This document shows positions 45,449 to 54,311 of a DNA stretch of 64,000 nt, piece after piece. Origin of the DNA: Clostridia bacterium (GTDB lineage Bacteria; Bacillota; Clostridia; Lachnospirales; CAG-274); the NCBI GenBank assembly GCA_030524425.1, contig JAUNGN010000008.1, positions 2,689 to 66,688 of the forward strand, given 5' to 3'. Position numbers and translations under genes: made by a program. The notes beneath the pieces are model-generated. The model was not told the DNA's origin. It was given only the letters and a program-made list of their open reading frames with translations, and searched no databases. The first letter of the stretch is position 1; the number at the start of each line of letters is the position of its first letter.

Positions 45449-45718
45449 CCTGTGCATCCGGCCTCGACATCAGCCTCCGGGCGTTACTGCAGGTTTCAAC
45501 TCAGATTAAGCAACCTTGCAACACACGAGAGGGGCTGCTTAGTGCTGCTTCCTTCCGGATCTGACACGGTTCACAGTTTCCCGTTGTGCAAGACTCAACC
45601 GTCAGCATTAAAATTCTGCAGGCTGACCCCACAAACTAAAGCCTCAATACGGACATAATCTCTGCTAAAGCGGATTGCAGACTACAGGGCACCGCTGCCT
45701 CCCCGACTAGCACAGGAC
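45449..45718 (-). ncRNA. ffs: Signal recognition particle RNA, large (Alu-containing) bacterial type
   Basis: About 270 nt. The 5' and 3' ends pair (GTCCTGTGC with GCACAGG). The S domain carries the conserved apical sequence CAGATCCGGAAGGAAGCAGC, which binds Ffh, and the 5' part has the Alu-like GGCAGCGGTGCC region. It scaffolds the SRP for co-translational targeting. The large form is typical of Bacillus/Clostridium. tadA lies upstream on the same strand, as in other Firmicutes. Confidence 0.95.
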
Positions 45719-45760
45719 TATTTTATTTTACTATTTATTCATACAAAAGTCAATAAAAAC

Positions 45761-46396
45761 TTAATTAAGAATTTCTCCAAAGCTCAACAAAAAATGATCG
45801 GCACAAGCCTTTGTTTCAGGCCATTTGCTCTTACTGCCTTCATCATATACGGCAGTAACCTTCATTCCTGCGGCTTTGGCTGACTTAATACCTTTTATAA
45901 TATCCTCATACACCATACAGTGCTCAGGCCCAATACCCAGCTTTTCGGCACAAAGCAAATAAATATCGGGGAAATCCTTATTTCTTACACCGCTTGTGCC
46001 GTCTGCAAAGGCGTCAAACCAGCTCACTATGCCCTCCCGTTCCAGTACAGGCAGATAAAACTCAGGACTTGAAGCCGTTGCAAGACCTATTTTCATTCCC
46101 CTGTTTTTTATGCTTGCTATGTACTCTCTTGCATAGGGCTTAAGCCTTACATTATTTGCATATTCCTCAAGGGCGTGAACATTCCACTCAGCCATAATAT
46201 CCTCAACAGTTTCAGGCAAATTATACTTTTCCTTGGTATAAACCGCACCGTTTACAAAGCTCATGGTACTTATGGCATCTACATAGTCCCGGGGAACAGC
46301 CATTCCCCTTGCCCTGAAAAAATCCTCATCCACCTTTTTCCATACATAGGTACTGTCTGCTATTGTACCGTCAAAATCAAAAATTACCGCTTTCAT
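45761..46396 (-). CDS. HAD-family phosphatase (beta-phosphoglucomutase-like)
   Basis: 211 residues. Motif I is VIFDFDGTIADS with both Asp; the cap domain spans about 15-85. Motif II is GLATASSPEF, motif III lies in GVRNKDFPDIYLL (Lys), and motif IV is CMVYEDIIKGIKSAKAAGM with the acidic pair. The cap and Lys placement are like beta-phosphoglucomutase or sugar-phosphate phosphatases. Substrate unknown. It lies between tadA and the SRP RNA on one strand. Confidence 0.9.
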   Translation of the reverse strand: MKAVIFDFDGTIADSTYVWKKVDEDFFRARGMAVPRDYVDAISTMSFVNGAVYTKEKYNLPETVEDIMAEWNVHALEEYANNVRLKPYAREYIASIKNRGMKIGLATASSPEFYLPVLEREGIVSWFDAFADGTSGVRNKDFPDIYLLCAEKLGIGPEHCMVYEDIIKGIKSAKAAGMKVTAVYDEGSKSKWPETKACADHFLLSFGEILN

Positions 46397-46453
46397 AATA
46401 CTCCTTTTAAGTATAAATTACTCCTTACTATCCTCCAAATACCCTGCAAAAAA

Positions 46454-46900
46454 CTATCTGAATCGCTTAAAAAAAGCCTTCATCAAATCAGAGCATTCCT
46501 TTTGCTTAACACCTTCTGAAACCTCTGCCTGATGATTAAATCTGTCTTCCTTCAAAATATTGTAAACAGAGCCAACACAGCCTGCCTTAGGATTCCTTGT
46601 ACCAAAAACCACTTCCTTAATCCTTGCCTGCAAAATAGCTCCCGCACACATAGGGCAAGGCTCAACAGTCACAAACAAAGTACATTCTTCAAGCCGCCAG
46701 TCGCCCATAAAGCCACAGGCTTCATTAATAGCTATAATTTCGGCATGAGCAAGTACATTTCCCTTTGTAACTCTCATATTGGCACCTTTTCCAATAACTT
46801 TATCCTCATATACGATAACACAGCCAATAGGTACCTCATTGTTATCAAAAGCAATTTGTGCCTGTTCCAGTGCCATATCCATATATTTTTCGTAATCCAT
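46454..46900 (-). CDS. tadA: tRNA adenosine(34) deaminase TadA
   Basis: 148 residues. The zinc/catalytic motif is NVLAHAEIIAINEA (HAE) and the second cysteine pair VEPCPMCAGAI. TadA converts A34 to inosine in tRNA-Arg(ACG). VFGTRNPKAGCVGSVYNIL is typical of TadA over other cytidine-deaminase-fold proteins. Nearness to the SRP RNA gene echoes the tadA-scr order in Bacillus, with an extra HAD phosphatase between. Confidence 0.94.
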   Translation of the reverse strand: MDYEKYMDMALEQAQIAFDNNEVPIGCVIVYEDKVIGKGANMRVTKGNVLAHAEIIAINEACGFMGDWRLEECTLFVTVEPCPMCAGAILQARIKEVVFGTRNPKAGCVGSVYNILKEDRFNHQAEVSEGVKQKECSDLMKAFFKRFR

Positions 46901-46949
46901 AGTTACTCCTCATTATTAATGTTCAGCGTAATAAACAGTTTTCCGTATG

Positions 46950-47036
46950 GTGATTTTTACAAAAGGGGACTGCAAAGGGAACAGTACCTAAGCACCCTTA
47001 CAGTCCCGGCGTGAAAACCTTATTGTAAAAATTCAC
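46950..47036. other. Structured element beside tadA, unassigned RNA candidate
   Basis: An 87-base near-palindrome. The outer arms GTGA-TTTTTACAA and TTGTAAAAA-T-TCAC give 13 pairs with one bulge, extended by AAG/CTT. An 11-base one-sided bulge follows, then a 7-bp GGGACTG/CAGTCCC stem, and a top stem AAGGG/CCCTT or GTAC/GCAC. It starts within the DUF2461 stop codon and fills most of the gap before tadA, both on the minus strand. It has no terminal U run. I do not recognise a known riboswitch core. Confidence 0.5.
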
Positions 47037-47692
47037 TTCTTGAAATACTTATAAACCTCATAAATCTCCTTAAAACCTTCAAAAACAGTATTTACAAGCT
47101 CAGGAGAATAAAAATCCATATTATCATAGTCCTCATAACGGACATAGCTTATCCACTTTTTCTGTGCCCATGTGTTGATATAGGGGTCTAAATCCCTATT
47201 AAAAATACGCTTATAATCCTCACCATCAAGGTCAAACCTTGACTTGCCGGCTATTTTAAGCATTCTTTCACATTTAGCTCTGTCAGCTGCAATCTTAGCT
47301 CTGAACATTTCCATTTCACGGGGATTGTCACCATAAAAAAGCCCGTAGCTCCACCAGTCGGCAGACATTTCAAAAAAATATCCCGGTGCATTATGAGGCA
47401 TACTGCCCCTTGTAAATTCATTTTTAAGAAAAAACCATTTGTGTACCTTATAAGGTTCTTTATTTTTTGAAAAGCGTATATCCCTGTTTGCTCTTGAAAC
47501 CTTTGGTTTCTCGGTAAAGCCGGGATCAAGCTCAGTCATTTTGATGCAAAGCTCATTGGCAAGAGCAACAGCAGGGTTATGAACATTTTCAGTGTACATT
47601 TCCTTATGCTCCTGAAACCATGGCTTATTGTTATTGTACTTAATACCAACAAGATATTCATTTGTATATTCATTAAAACCGTTAAATGCCAT
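47033..47692 (-). CDS. DUF2461 / TIGR02453-family protein
   Basis: 219 residues with the family features NKPWFQEHKEMY, RANRDIRFSKNKEPYKVHKW, a Gly-rich FFEMSADWWSYGLFYG and the C-terminal LDPYINTWAQKKWISY. The family is widespread and uncharacterised. It stands downstream of the PL9 terminator with AAGGAAG before its ATG, and its stop codon lies in the outer arm of the structured element next to tadA. Confidence 0.92.
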   Translation of the reverse strand: MAFNGFNEYTNEYLVGIKYNNNKPWFQEHKEMYTENVHNPAVALANELCIKMTELDPGFTEKPKVSRANRDIRFSKNKEPYKVHKWFFLKNEFTRGSMPHNAPGYFFEMSADWWSYGLFYGDNPREMEMFRAKIAADRAKCERMLKIAGKSRFDLDGEDYKRIFNRDLDPYINTWAQKKWISYVRYEDYDNMDFYSPELVNTVFEGFKEIYEVYKYFKK

Positions 47693-47712
47693 AATATTTC
47701 TTCCTTAATAAA

Positions 47713-47740
47713 GACCTCCCTCTTAAACAAAAGGGAGGTC
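47713..47740 (-). terminator. Terminator after the PL9 pectate lyase gene
   Basis: GACCTCCCT / AGGGAGGTC, 9 perfect pairs and a 10-base loop, then CTTTATT on the minus strand. It sits in the 65-base gap between the lyase stop and the DUF2461 ATG. Confidence 0.78.
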
Positions 47741-47757
47741 AAAATATATTTTTTTAA

Positions 47758-50700
47758 CTACTTCTTTAAAAGCTGACTCTTTGTGAAAGTATCGCCGGCA
47801 GAGTTTACACCGGTCTTATCAGAACCGCACCAATAGTTAATTTCACTTGCAAGAGGAGTTTCACTTGCATTTTTATATTCCGTATTCTGAGTAATGGTTG
47901 CAACAACATCAGGCTCGCCGCCGTCAGCAGAGCGAACACCCTGAACATCATAATTATATTCTTCGGGCTTATCACTGTAAAGTCTTATGTTAGCACCGTT
48001 ATTGTCATAAGCCGTAACATTAACAAGCTTAAGAGCAGGGTTGGAATTGGTTGTAACACCGTTATTTCCGTTTCCCCACGCTGTACAGTTAATTAAAGAA
48101 TGCTGAACCGCAACATTTTCACCGCCGCACTTAAAGCCGTTATTACCTCCTGCATTATAAGGAGTTTCTGTTCCGTCCTCATTTAATCTCCAGCCGTTTC
48201 TGTAAGATTCACAGTTTTCAAGAGTTACTGAGCCAATAGCTCCTGTATTAACCTTGGTATATAAATCCCATCCGTCATCAACATTATGATGTGACTTACA
48301 GCCTCTAAACACATTGCCTGCTCCAACAGTAAGCTTTGCACCAAATCCGTCAGCATTAATCATAGACGGATCACAGTTGTTATAAGACTCACAGTTTAAA
48401 ATTAAATTATATGAAGGCCATGTGTCAAAATCAGGCTGAGTTTTTCCGCTGATTCTGCTAATCTGCAAACCCATATCCCTGTTATTGGAGAAAATACAGT
48501 TTTCAATAATATTGTGGCTGCCGCCCAAGTGGAAGCACTTCTGATTCTCAGCACAATTAGTAAACTCTATATCCTTAATATGCCAGTAATCACCGCCAAG
48601 AATAACTCCGGCTGTCATATTCTGACCGTCAATAACAACCTTTTCACCCTTCTTAGCCTGAACTGTCATCATATTGCCTGCAGTACCGTTAACGCCGTTT
48701 AAAATTTCAATAGGCTTTGTAAGCTTATAGGTACCGCCTTTCAGAATAAGAGTCTGACCGGGCTGAAGAAAACCTATAGCCGTATAAATATCATAAGGAT
48801 TGCCCTCTGTGCCGTTACCCTTGAAGCTTCCCTCGGGACTTGCATAAACAGTAGTAACAGCGGTATTTATACTCTTATGATAAATGTTTTCTCTTATAAC
48901 AATAGGCTCATAGCTTGTTAAATTAAGGCTGTCATCAGGAGTAAATACGGCAACAAGCTTATTAACCGTATTAGTGTTTAAATTAGCTTTAAAATGTTCA
49001 ATATCCGAAATAGGTCTGTCCTGAGCGACTACCTTATCATTCATCTTAACTGTAACAGTACCCTTTGCATTGTCAAGATCAAGGTCAAATTCATATACAG
49101 GCTTAGTTGAATATGGATTATCCCTGAATAAAAGTTCTGCAGTTTCAGCAGGCTTTTCATTGCTTGCAATAGTTCTGTCAGTTGCCTTGCTGCTTTCATA
49201 GAAATCAACATTTTCAACTGTAATTTCAGCCCATCTTGAAGCAAAGAAACCTACATAGGCAACATCTGCATTCTGAGTGGTAAGGAAACTGTCATCATAG
49301 TAATAGTATTCCTTAGCTTCCTCAGTCTGGTAATTATAGCACTTAGCCATTAAACCGCCATTTAATCTTTCAAGGGTAATTCTGTATTTATTTCCTTCCT
49401 TAGGAAAATCAGAGCTTAGGGCGTAAGGTCCCTTTCTTGTTCCGCCTCCGTCTGCAGCCGTAACACCATCTCTTACAAGAAGATTAATTCTGTTAATATT
49501 GGTATTCTTTTCATAAGAAGCCGCATTTGGGTCACTTGGCCAGCCTGTGCCTGAATATCCGCCCAAAAGTACCATATTTGAAGCAAAAACCTTGTTATTA
49601 TTCATAGGAACAACAACACCCTCGGCATCTATCTTTGCATTATCGGGGTCAATTGTAATACTTCCGTCCTCAGCCTCCAAAGGCACAACATCCTTAGCCA
49701 TAATACCAAAGGCTTCCTGTCCGTTTCTCTTGGTATCATCATTATTATGCTCAAGATATTTGTCAACGGTAATATCGGCGCTCAGCTTAAAATCACTGTT
49801 TCCGTTAATCTGTGTAAAGTAATATGTCATGCCGTCGTGGTCATTTGTGATTTTACCTGCACCATCCCATGCCTTAACATTAATACTGCCTGTAACGGTG
49901 CCATAATTTTCAGCAGTTACACCTACTGACTCAGGACCCTTGTCATAGCCTGAGCTCTGACCAAAGGTTGCACTTCTCCACACATTTTTCATTTCAGATA
50001 CTACGGTAATGGGAAGAGTAACACTTTCAAAACCCTCAGCACTAATTGTTACAGAGGTAGTTCCCGGTACACTTGTATTAAAATCAGAAGTGTCCACTGT
50101 ATAATTATCTGTTGCTTCAACATCTCCATTGTCATAAACAACAGAAACAACCATATCAGCAGGATTAAACTCCTGACCTAATCCATAAGTGGTTCTGGGA
50201 TATTCAGAAACTTCAATCCTTTCAGCCTGTCTTTCAAAAACATTTACCTTAAAGCCTGCAGATATCTCAGGATTTGCCGCAGATGTGACTATAACTGTCT
50301 TATCCCCTGTTTTTTCACTGTCAAAACCTGAAACAGTATAATCACAAGGCTTTAAAATTTCAGTAACGGTTTTGCCCGTATTATCAACATAGCTTGATGT
50401 AATTACCATACCTGTAGTATCAAGCTCATCACCTAAATAATAAATCTTCTTTAAAGGCTCCTTTATACTAAGGCTGTCAACAGAATTTTTATTAATGTTA
50501 ATATAGAAGTTACCTGTTACCTTAGAAGAAATTCCCTCTTCATCAGCTCTGTAAACCTTAACCTGTTTTTTGCCTGCATTACTGAGGGGGGTGCCGTCCT
50601 CTATAACCTTGCCGTCAATCTTTAATATATATTTGTCAGAATCAAGAATTTCACTTGTTCCATCAGCATAAGAACAGCTAATCTGCATACCTTCCGTTTT

Positions 50701-51696
50701 AAAAATATCTCCCTTTGCATAAGTACTCTTTAAAGGCAGATAATCCGCATCAATAGACTTAACCTCTAAATTTTTAACCTCAACAGTAAAATCGGTTTTT
50801 GCATTACCCTTTACAAGAGTGACTGTCTGCTTTCCAATCCTTTTAGGATTGTAGCCCTTTACAAGATAATCCTTAACTTCCTCTGAAGTACCGTCATTAT
50901 AAGTAACAACAACCTTGGCACCTGTAAGGTCAAGACTGTCACCATAGGTGTAATCAGTCTTTAAGCTGCCCTCAATCTTCATTGAAGCAGGCTTTTTGGA
51001 TGCTTTCTCCGCCTTTACATTGGAAAAGGTTGCCTTAACATTTCTGGCTATATATAAACAAGGGTAAATTGTATCCTCAAGAGAAGTCATTTCCACAACC
51101 TGACTCTTATCTCCGCAGGTAAGGGTATAGGCATTACCGACTTTCTTGATTGAAAGAGTGTAAGTGCCTAAATTACTGCCTGTATTTGAAATAGGGTCAG
51201 AAAGAGCATCTCCGACCTCCTTTTTATCAGAGGAATTTCTTGAAACAGCTCTGAAGGTTAAATCATCATTTTTACTTTCCGCATAAGTGCCTAAGAAAAC
51301 ACCGTCATCATAGGAAACAGAATCTGTCTTGTGATAAAGGGAGTCTAAAACAGCAATGCCTACAGATCCTTGCTGAGGATTACTGCTTTCGTCCATTGTG
51401 TTGTACTCATCAATAGTAACCTTTGCACTTATTTCGAAATCATCTCCAATTTCAAATTCCTTTGCATAATAAATAATACTGTCCTCACCGTCAGAAAACT
51501 TACCGTTGTTAACCTTAGTGTTTTCCATGACAACTCTGTTGTCAGCAGTTGTAGTTACATTAAAATTATTGCTGCCGTCCTTGCCTGTCCAATCCACAAT
51601 CCAGCTGGTGTCAATTGCCGCAAATGCAGGAACTGCACCAATAGAGGAAAGGGTCATGGCAAGAGCCATACCGGCACATAAAACTCTCTTCTTCAT
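47758..51696 (-). CDS. Secreted PL9 pectate lyase with Ig-like domains
   Basis: 1312 residues. Signal peptide about 1-26. A concanavalin-like beta-sandwich (about 30-240) is followed by four bacterial Ig-like (group 3) modules (about 245-585; repeats such as LDLTGAKVVVTYNDGTSEEV and DELDTTGMVITSSYVDNTG). A second beta-sandwich (about 590-870) and a linker precede the PL9 right-handed beta-helix (about 945-1300), with YASPEGSFKGNGTEGNPYDI, SYNNCDPSMINADGFGAKL, CKSHHNVDDGWDLY (calcium Asp residues) and NNGFKCGG with the catalytic-type Lys near 1189. It should cleave polygalacturonate by beta-elimination outside the cell. No SLH or dockerin is seen, so the Ig modules may mediate attachment. Confidence 0.92.
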   Translation of the reverse strand: MKKRVLCAGMALAMTLSSIGAVPAFAAIDTSWIVDWTGKDGSNNFNVTTTADNRVVMENTKVNNGKFSDGEDSIIYYAKEFEIGDDFEISAKVTIDEYNTMDESSNPQQGSVGIAVLDSLYHKTDSVSYDDGVFLGTYAESKNDDLTFRAVSRNSSDKKEVGDALSDPISNTGSNLGTYTLSIKKVGNAYTLTCGDKSQVVEMTSLEDTIYPCLYIARNVKATFSNVKAEKASKKPASMKIEGSLKTDYTYGDSLDLTGAKVVVTYNDGTSEEVKDYLVKGYNPKRIGKQTVTLVKGNAKTDFTVEVKNLEVKSIDADYLPLKSTYAKGDIFKTEGMQISCSYADGTSEILDSDKYILKIDGKVIEDGTPLSNAGKKQVKVYRADEEGISSKVTGNFYININKNSVDSLSIKEPLKKIYYLGDELDTTGMVITSSYVDNTGKTVTEILKPCDYTVSGFDSEKTGDKTVIVTSAANPEISAGFKVNVFERQAERIEVSEYPRTTYGLGQEFNPADMVVSVVYDNGDVEATDNYTVDTSDFNTSVPGTTSVTISAEGFESVTLPITVVSEMKNVWRSATFGQSSGYDKGPESVGVTAENYGTVTGSINVKAWDGAGKITNDHDGMTYYFTQINGNSDFKLSADITVDKYLEHNNDDTKRNGQEAFGIMAKDVVPLEAEDGSITIDPDNAKIDAEGVVVPMNNNKVFASNMVLLGGYSGTGWPSDPNAASYEKNTNINRINLLVRDGVTAADGGGTRKGPYALSSDFPKEGNKYRITLERLNGGLMAKCYNYQTEEAKEYYYYDDSFLTTQNADVAYVGFFASRWAEITVENVDFYESSKATDRTIASNEKPAETAELLFRDNPYSTKPVYEFDLDLDNAKGTVTVKMNDKVVAQDRPISDIEHFKANLNTNTVNKLVAVFTPDDSLNLTSYEPIVIRENIYHKSINTAVTTVYASPEGSFKGNGTEGNPYDIYTAIGFLQPGQTLILKGGTYKLTKPIEILNGVNGTAGNMMTVQAKKGEKVVIDGQNMTAGVILGGDYWHIKDIEFTNCAENQKCFHLGGSHNIIENCIFSNNRDMGLQISRISGKTQPDFDTWPSYNLILNCESYNNCDPSMINADGFGAKLTVGAGNVFRGCKSHHNVDDGWDLYTKVNTGAIGSVTLENCESYRNGWRLNEDGTETPYNAGGNNGFKCGGENVAVQHSLINCTAWGNGNNGVTTNSNPALKLVNVTAYDNNGANIRLYSDKPEEYNYDVQGVRSADGGEPDVVATITQNTEYKNASETPLASEINYWCGSDKTGVNSAGDTFTKSQLLKK

Positions 51697-51736
51697 TGAG
51701 AAACCCCCTTGTATTTGTTTATAATTATATAATTTT

Positions 51737-51765
51737 ATTATATAATTTCAGGTCGAAAATTGCAA
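51737..51765 (-). promoter_or_regulatory. Promoter of the PL9 lyase gene
   Basis: TTGCAA and TATAAT on the minus strand with 17 bases between, 40 bases before the ATG at 51696. Confidence 0.65.
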
Positions 51766-51813
51766 TATAATAAAGGCAAAATTTTATTAATTTTTATATA
51801 ATTTTATACAAAT

Positions 51814-52410
51814 CTATTCCTTGCCGTCTATATTGCCTATGGCAGAATTCACACCAAAGCAATAGGTAAGATATCCCCCTGATAAATCATCATATATACC
51901 TACATTATCCTCAATAACCCATTTGCCGTCCTGCTTAACAAAGTCAAGGCTTGTATCCTTTTCAAAGAGCTGAGGATTTTTAAGAGCCTCATCAAGAATA
52001 CTTTCAAGAGCTTCTCCCATTTGGTCTGAGGTTATGCTTTCAGCATTTGCCTTACAGAAATCAGTATACTCAGTAACCACATCATCAAGCAGACTTCCAA
52101 AGTTAACGGTTACAACATGAGCATTTACATAGGCATCATTTCCATCCCTTGAGCCTCCCGTTATCTCAAAGCTTAAGCTGTCAGCCATTGCATTAAAAAG
52201 CTTTTGTCCTATGACTGAATTTTCGTCATAGGTTCCTGCAAGGTAGGGGTCCTTATAAACAGTCATTTCATACATACTTTCAAAATCCTTTGCCTTAAAG
52301 CAGTCTACAAACCGATTTGTCTGAGAAATACATTCATCAGGCGCCCTATCCTCCTTGCAGGCTGTTAAAAGCAATGTTAAAGATAAAAGTATTAAAAATA
52401 ATTTTTTCAT
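51814..52410 (-). CDS. Putative lipoprotein, DUF5105/DUF4878-like
   Basis: 198 residues. The signal sequence ends in lipobox LLTACKED (Cys about 18), so lipid anchoring is expected. The rest has a cystatin/NTF2-like pattern, RFVDCFKAKDFESMYEMTV at the front and VKQDGKWVIEDN near the end, as in many Firmicutes lipoproteins. Function unknown. It is divergent from the Cys-rich coat-like gene and reads towards the PL9 gene, with about 50 bases between its stop and the lyase promoter. Confidence 0.8.
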   Translation of the reverse strand: MKKLFLILLSLTLLLTACKEDRAPDECISQTNRFVDCFKAKDFESMYEMTVYKDPYLAGTYDENSVIGQKLFNAMADSLSFEITGGSRDGNDAYVNAHVVTVNFGSLLDDVVTEYTDFCKANAESITSDQMGEALESILDEALKNPQLFEKDTSLDFVKQDGKWVIEDNVGIYDDLSGGYLTYCFGVNSAIGNIDGKE

Positions 52411-52462
52411 TGTATACTCCTTTCCCGTTACGGTTTATTAATTTAATTATACCACATTTATT

Positions 52463-52490
52463 CACAAAAATAAACCTATTTCATAATATA
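52463..52490 (+). promoter_or_regulatory. Possible sigma-K-like (late sporulation) promoter
   Basis: CACA at 52463-52466 and CATAATATA at 52482-52490 fit the AC - 16 bases - CATAnnnTA pattern of Bacillus sigma-K promoters, 38 bases before the ATG. A sigma-A reading (TTCACA - 17 - TAATAT) also fits loosely, so this is tentative. Confidence 0.35.
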
Positions 52491-52527
52491 ACATCAGAGG
52501 GGGATATAAAAAACAGGAGGTAATAAA

Positions 52528-53439
52528 ATGGGGATTTTTAACTTTGAAACAAATTCGGTAGCAGGCTGTGACAAGGTAAAGGACGAGTGTATCATTGCTT
52601 TAAAGGTATATGATGCCTGCAGACAGCAGGACTGCCTAAGACCTGACACAATAGGCCCCGCAAGAGCAGCAGTAAGCGGTAACTTCTGTTCAGACCTTCG
52701 CCTTGAACAGGGCGAAATAATCAAGCCGCCTGAAACAGCGGCAGCCGTAACCGTATCAAACTTCTCTGTTGAGAGAGTTGTAATAGTATCAAAAGAACCA
52801 AGTCCCTTCAAGGTAGGCTTCTGGGACATTGACCTTAAGTACGTTTTCAGCTATGATCTTGTATTCAGAAACGTAAACGGCGGTGTTCTCTGCACAGTAC
52901 CTGCACAAAGCTTATTTAACAAGAAGGTAACATTATTTGGCTCAATCACCACTGATTCATTAATTTCAACCGATCTTTTCTCAACAGGCGGCAACAGCTT
53001 CGACACTAATGCACAGCCATTTGTTTTAGTAGAGTCAAAGGCCGTTGCTCTTTCTGCAGAGCTTGTATTTAACAATTGCTGCTGCTGTAATGACGGCGTT
53101 GACAATGCTGATCAGGTTAATATTACAATCGGCTTATTCACAATTATTAAGCTTTACAGATTAGTTAACCTTTCTGTTGAGTCAAAGGGCTTCTGCATAC
53201 CTAAGGAATGTGAGGATATTTCCAATATCAATCCTTGCGATGTTTTCGGCGACTTGGATTTCCCAATGGATATATTTGCACCGCCACAGAAAAGAGAGTT
53301 TTTAGCAGGCATCAGCGGTAATATTCCTGCTGAACGCAGAGAAGATAATAACGGCTGCGGATGCGGATGCAATAATAATAACAACAACAACAGCTGCTGC
53401 GGTAATAACAGCCGCTGCGGATGCGGATGTGACAGATAG
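52528..53439 (+). CDS. Cys-rich protein, spore-coat-like, with Cys/Gly/Asn-rich tail
   Basis: 303 residues, no signal peptide. The N-terminus has VAGCDKVKDECIIALKVYDAC and RQQDCLRP, the middle is beta-rich with CCCCN near 185, and the tail (about 275-303) is GCGCGC / poly-Asn / CCG / CGCGC. High Cys content with Asn/Gly repeats is typical of crosslinked spore coat or exosporium proteins of Clostridia. I recall the KVYDxCRQQDCL pattern in clostridial hypothetical proteins. AGGAGG precedes the ATG. Metal binding is an alternative role for the tail. Confidence 0.78.
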   Translation: MGIFNFETNSVAGCDKVKDECIIALKVYDACRQQDCLRPDTIGPARAAVSGNFCSDLRLEQGEIIKPPETAAAVTVSNFSVERVVIVSKEPSPFKVGFWDIDLKYVFSYDLVFRNVNGGVLCTVPAQSLFNKKVTLFGSITTDSLISTDLFSTGGNSFDTNAQPFVLVESKAVALSAELVFNNCCCCNDGVDNADQVNITIGLFTIIKLYRLVNLSVESKGFCIPKECEDISNINPCDVFGDLDFPMDIFAPPQKREFLAGISGNIPAERREDNNGCGCGCNNNNNNNSCCGNNSRCGCGCDR

Positions 53440-53482
53440 AAATATCTGCCGGCACCAAACAGCACTCAAAAATGCAAAAAAG

Positions 53483-53509
53483 CCCCGATTTTAAATCGGG
53501 GTATTTTTT
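53483..53509. terminator. Bidirectional terminator
   Basis: CCCCGAT / ATCGGGG with a 5-base loop. TATTTTTTA follows on the plus strand (Cys-rich gene) and CTTTTTTGC on the minus strand (ABC pair). Confidence 0.9.
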
Positions 53510-54311
53510 ATACAACAGATAAAAATTTCTTTAAAATAAATGAAGATATAAGCCAGTATACAACAGTTGAAAAAATATTTATGACCGTAAGCTTTGCAGA
53601 TGCCTGAATACAAAAGCTTACAATATCCCCCGCATCAATTCCCGCAGGCACAATAACTCCAAGAAGCATTGCAGCCTTATACTCCATAAAAAGGCTTAAT
53701 GCCAGAATACCGATAAATGAAATAAGAATAATCACATTTCTTAAAACACCAAAAATCTGACCTATCATCTGTGAAACAAAACAAAGGGATACAAAAGAAG
53801 TAATTCCCGTAACAACGTAAAACCCGACAGATGTCATAAGCCCTGCAACACTTATATCCACATTATTATCAGCACCAATTTCCACAACAGACTTTGCAAA
53901 AGCCTCAAAATACTCTGTGCCAACCATAACTATACATACTACGCCTATTGCCATGAGAACAAGAATAACACTCCATATAAGAGATGTCAGCACTTTACTT
54001 AAAATAATCTGCCAGCTTGAAACAGGCAGCATATTTGTAAGCTGACCCTCTGATGAAAGTATATTTTCGTCAAACCACTGAGCCTGATAAACAATTACTA
54101 TGAGAGTGATAAGTACACCGAAAGCTGCTAAAAATCCGCCTGCCACCACTCTTATAACATAGCCGTATATAAAATTAATATCAGTAAAGAAGGATAAAAA
54201 AGCAGTGCTGCATAAAAAACGCACAAGAACAGCCAGCAGTGCAATAATAATAATATAGCACCAGCTCCTTTTAACTGTGGCTTTCATATCATAATATAAT
54301 AAATTAAGCAT
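53508..54311 (-). CDS. ABC-2-like membrane permease
   Basis: 267 residues with six or so membrane segments (about 18-40, 55-85, 100-125, 165-190, 195-220, 235-262). It starts MLNLLYYDMKATVKRSW, a pattern common in ABC-2-type permeases of Firmicutes. I use ATG 54311 with AAGGAGG nine bases upstream. It overlaps the ATPase gene by eight bases, so the two are translationally coupled. Cargo unknown. Confidence 0.82.
   Translation of the reverse strand: MLNLLYYDMKATVKRSWCYIIIIALLAVLVRFLCSTAFLSFFTDINFIYGYVIRVVAGGFLAAFGVLITLIVIVYQAQWFDENILSSEGQLTNMLPVSSWQIILSKVLTSLIWSVILVLMAIGVVCIVMVGTEYFEAFAKSVVEIGADNNVDISVAGLMTSVGFYVVTGITSFVSLCFVSQMIGQIFGVLRNVIILISFIGILALSLFMEYKAAMLLGVIVPAGIDAGDIVSFCIQASAKLTVINIFSTVVYWLISSFILKKFLSVV

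Noticed and set aside
45452..45658. Open frame in the SRP RNA region
   Set aside because: The sequence is explained by the SRP RNA fold and its conserved GGAAGGAAGCAGC apex.
46532..47014. 160-codon plus-strand open frame
   Set aside because: It lies antisense to tadA, has no family motif or ribosome binding site, and its composition is that of a reversed coding sequence.
46950..47036. ZTP, THF or other known riboswitch beside tadA
   Set aside because: The conserved cores I know for these classes are not present; kept as an unassigned structure.
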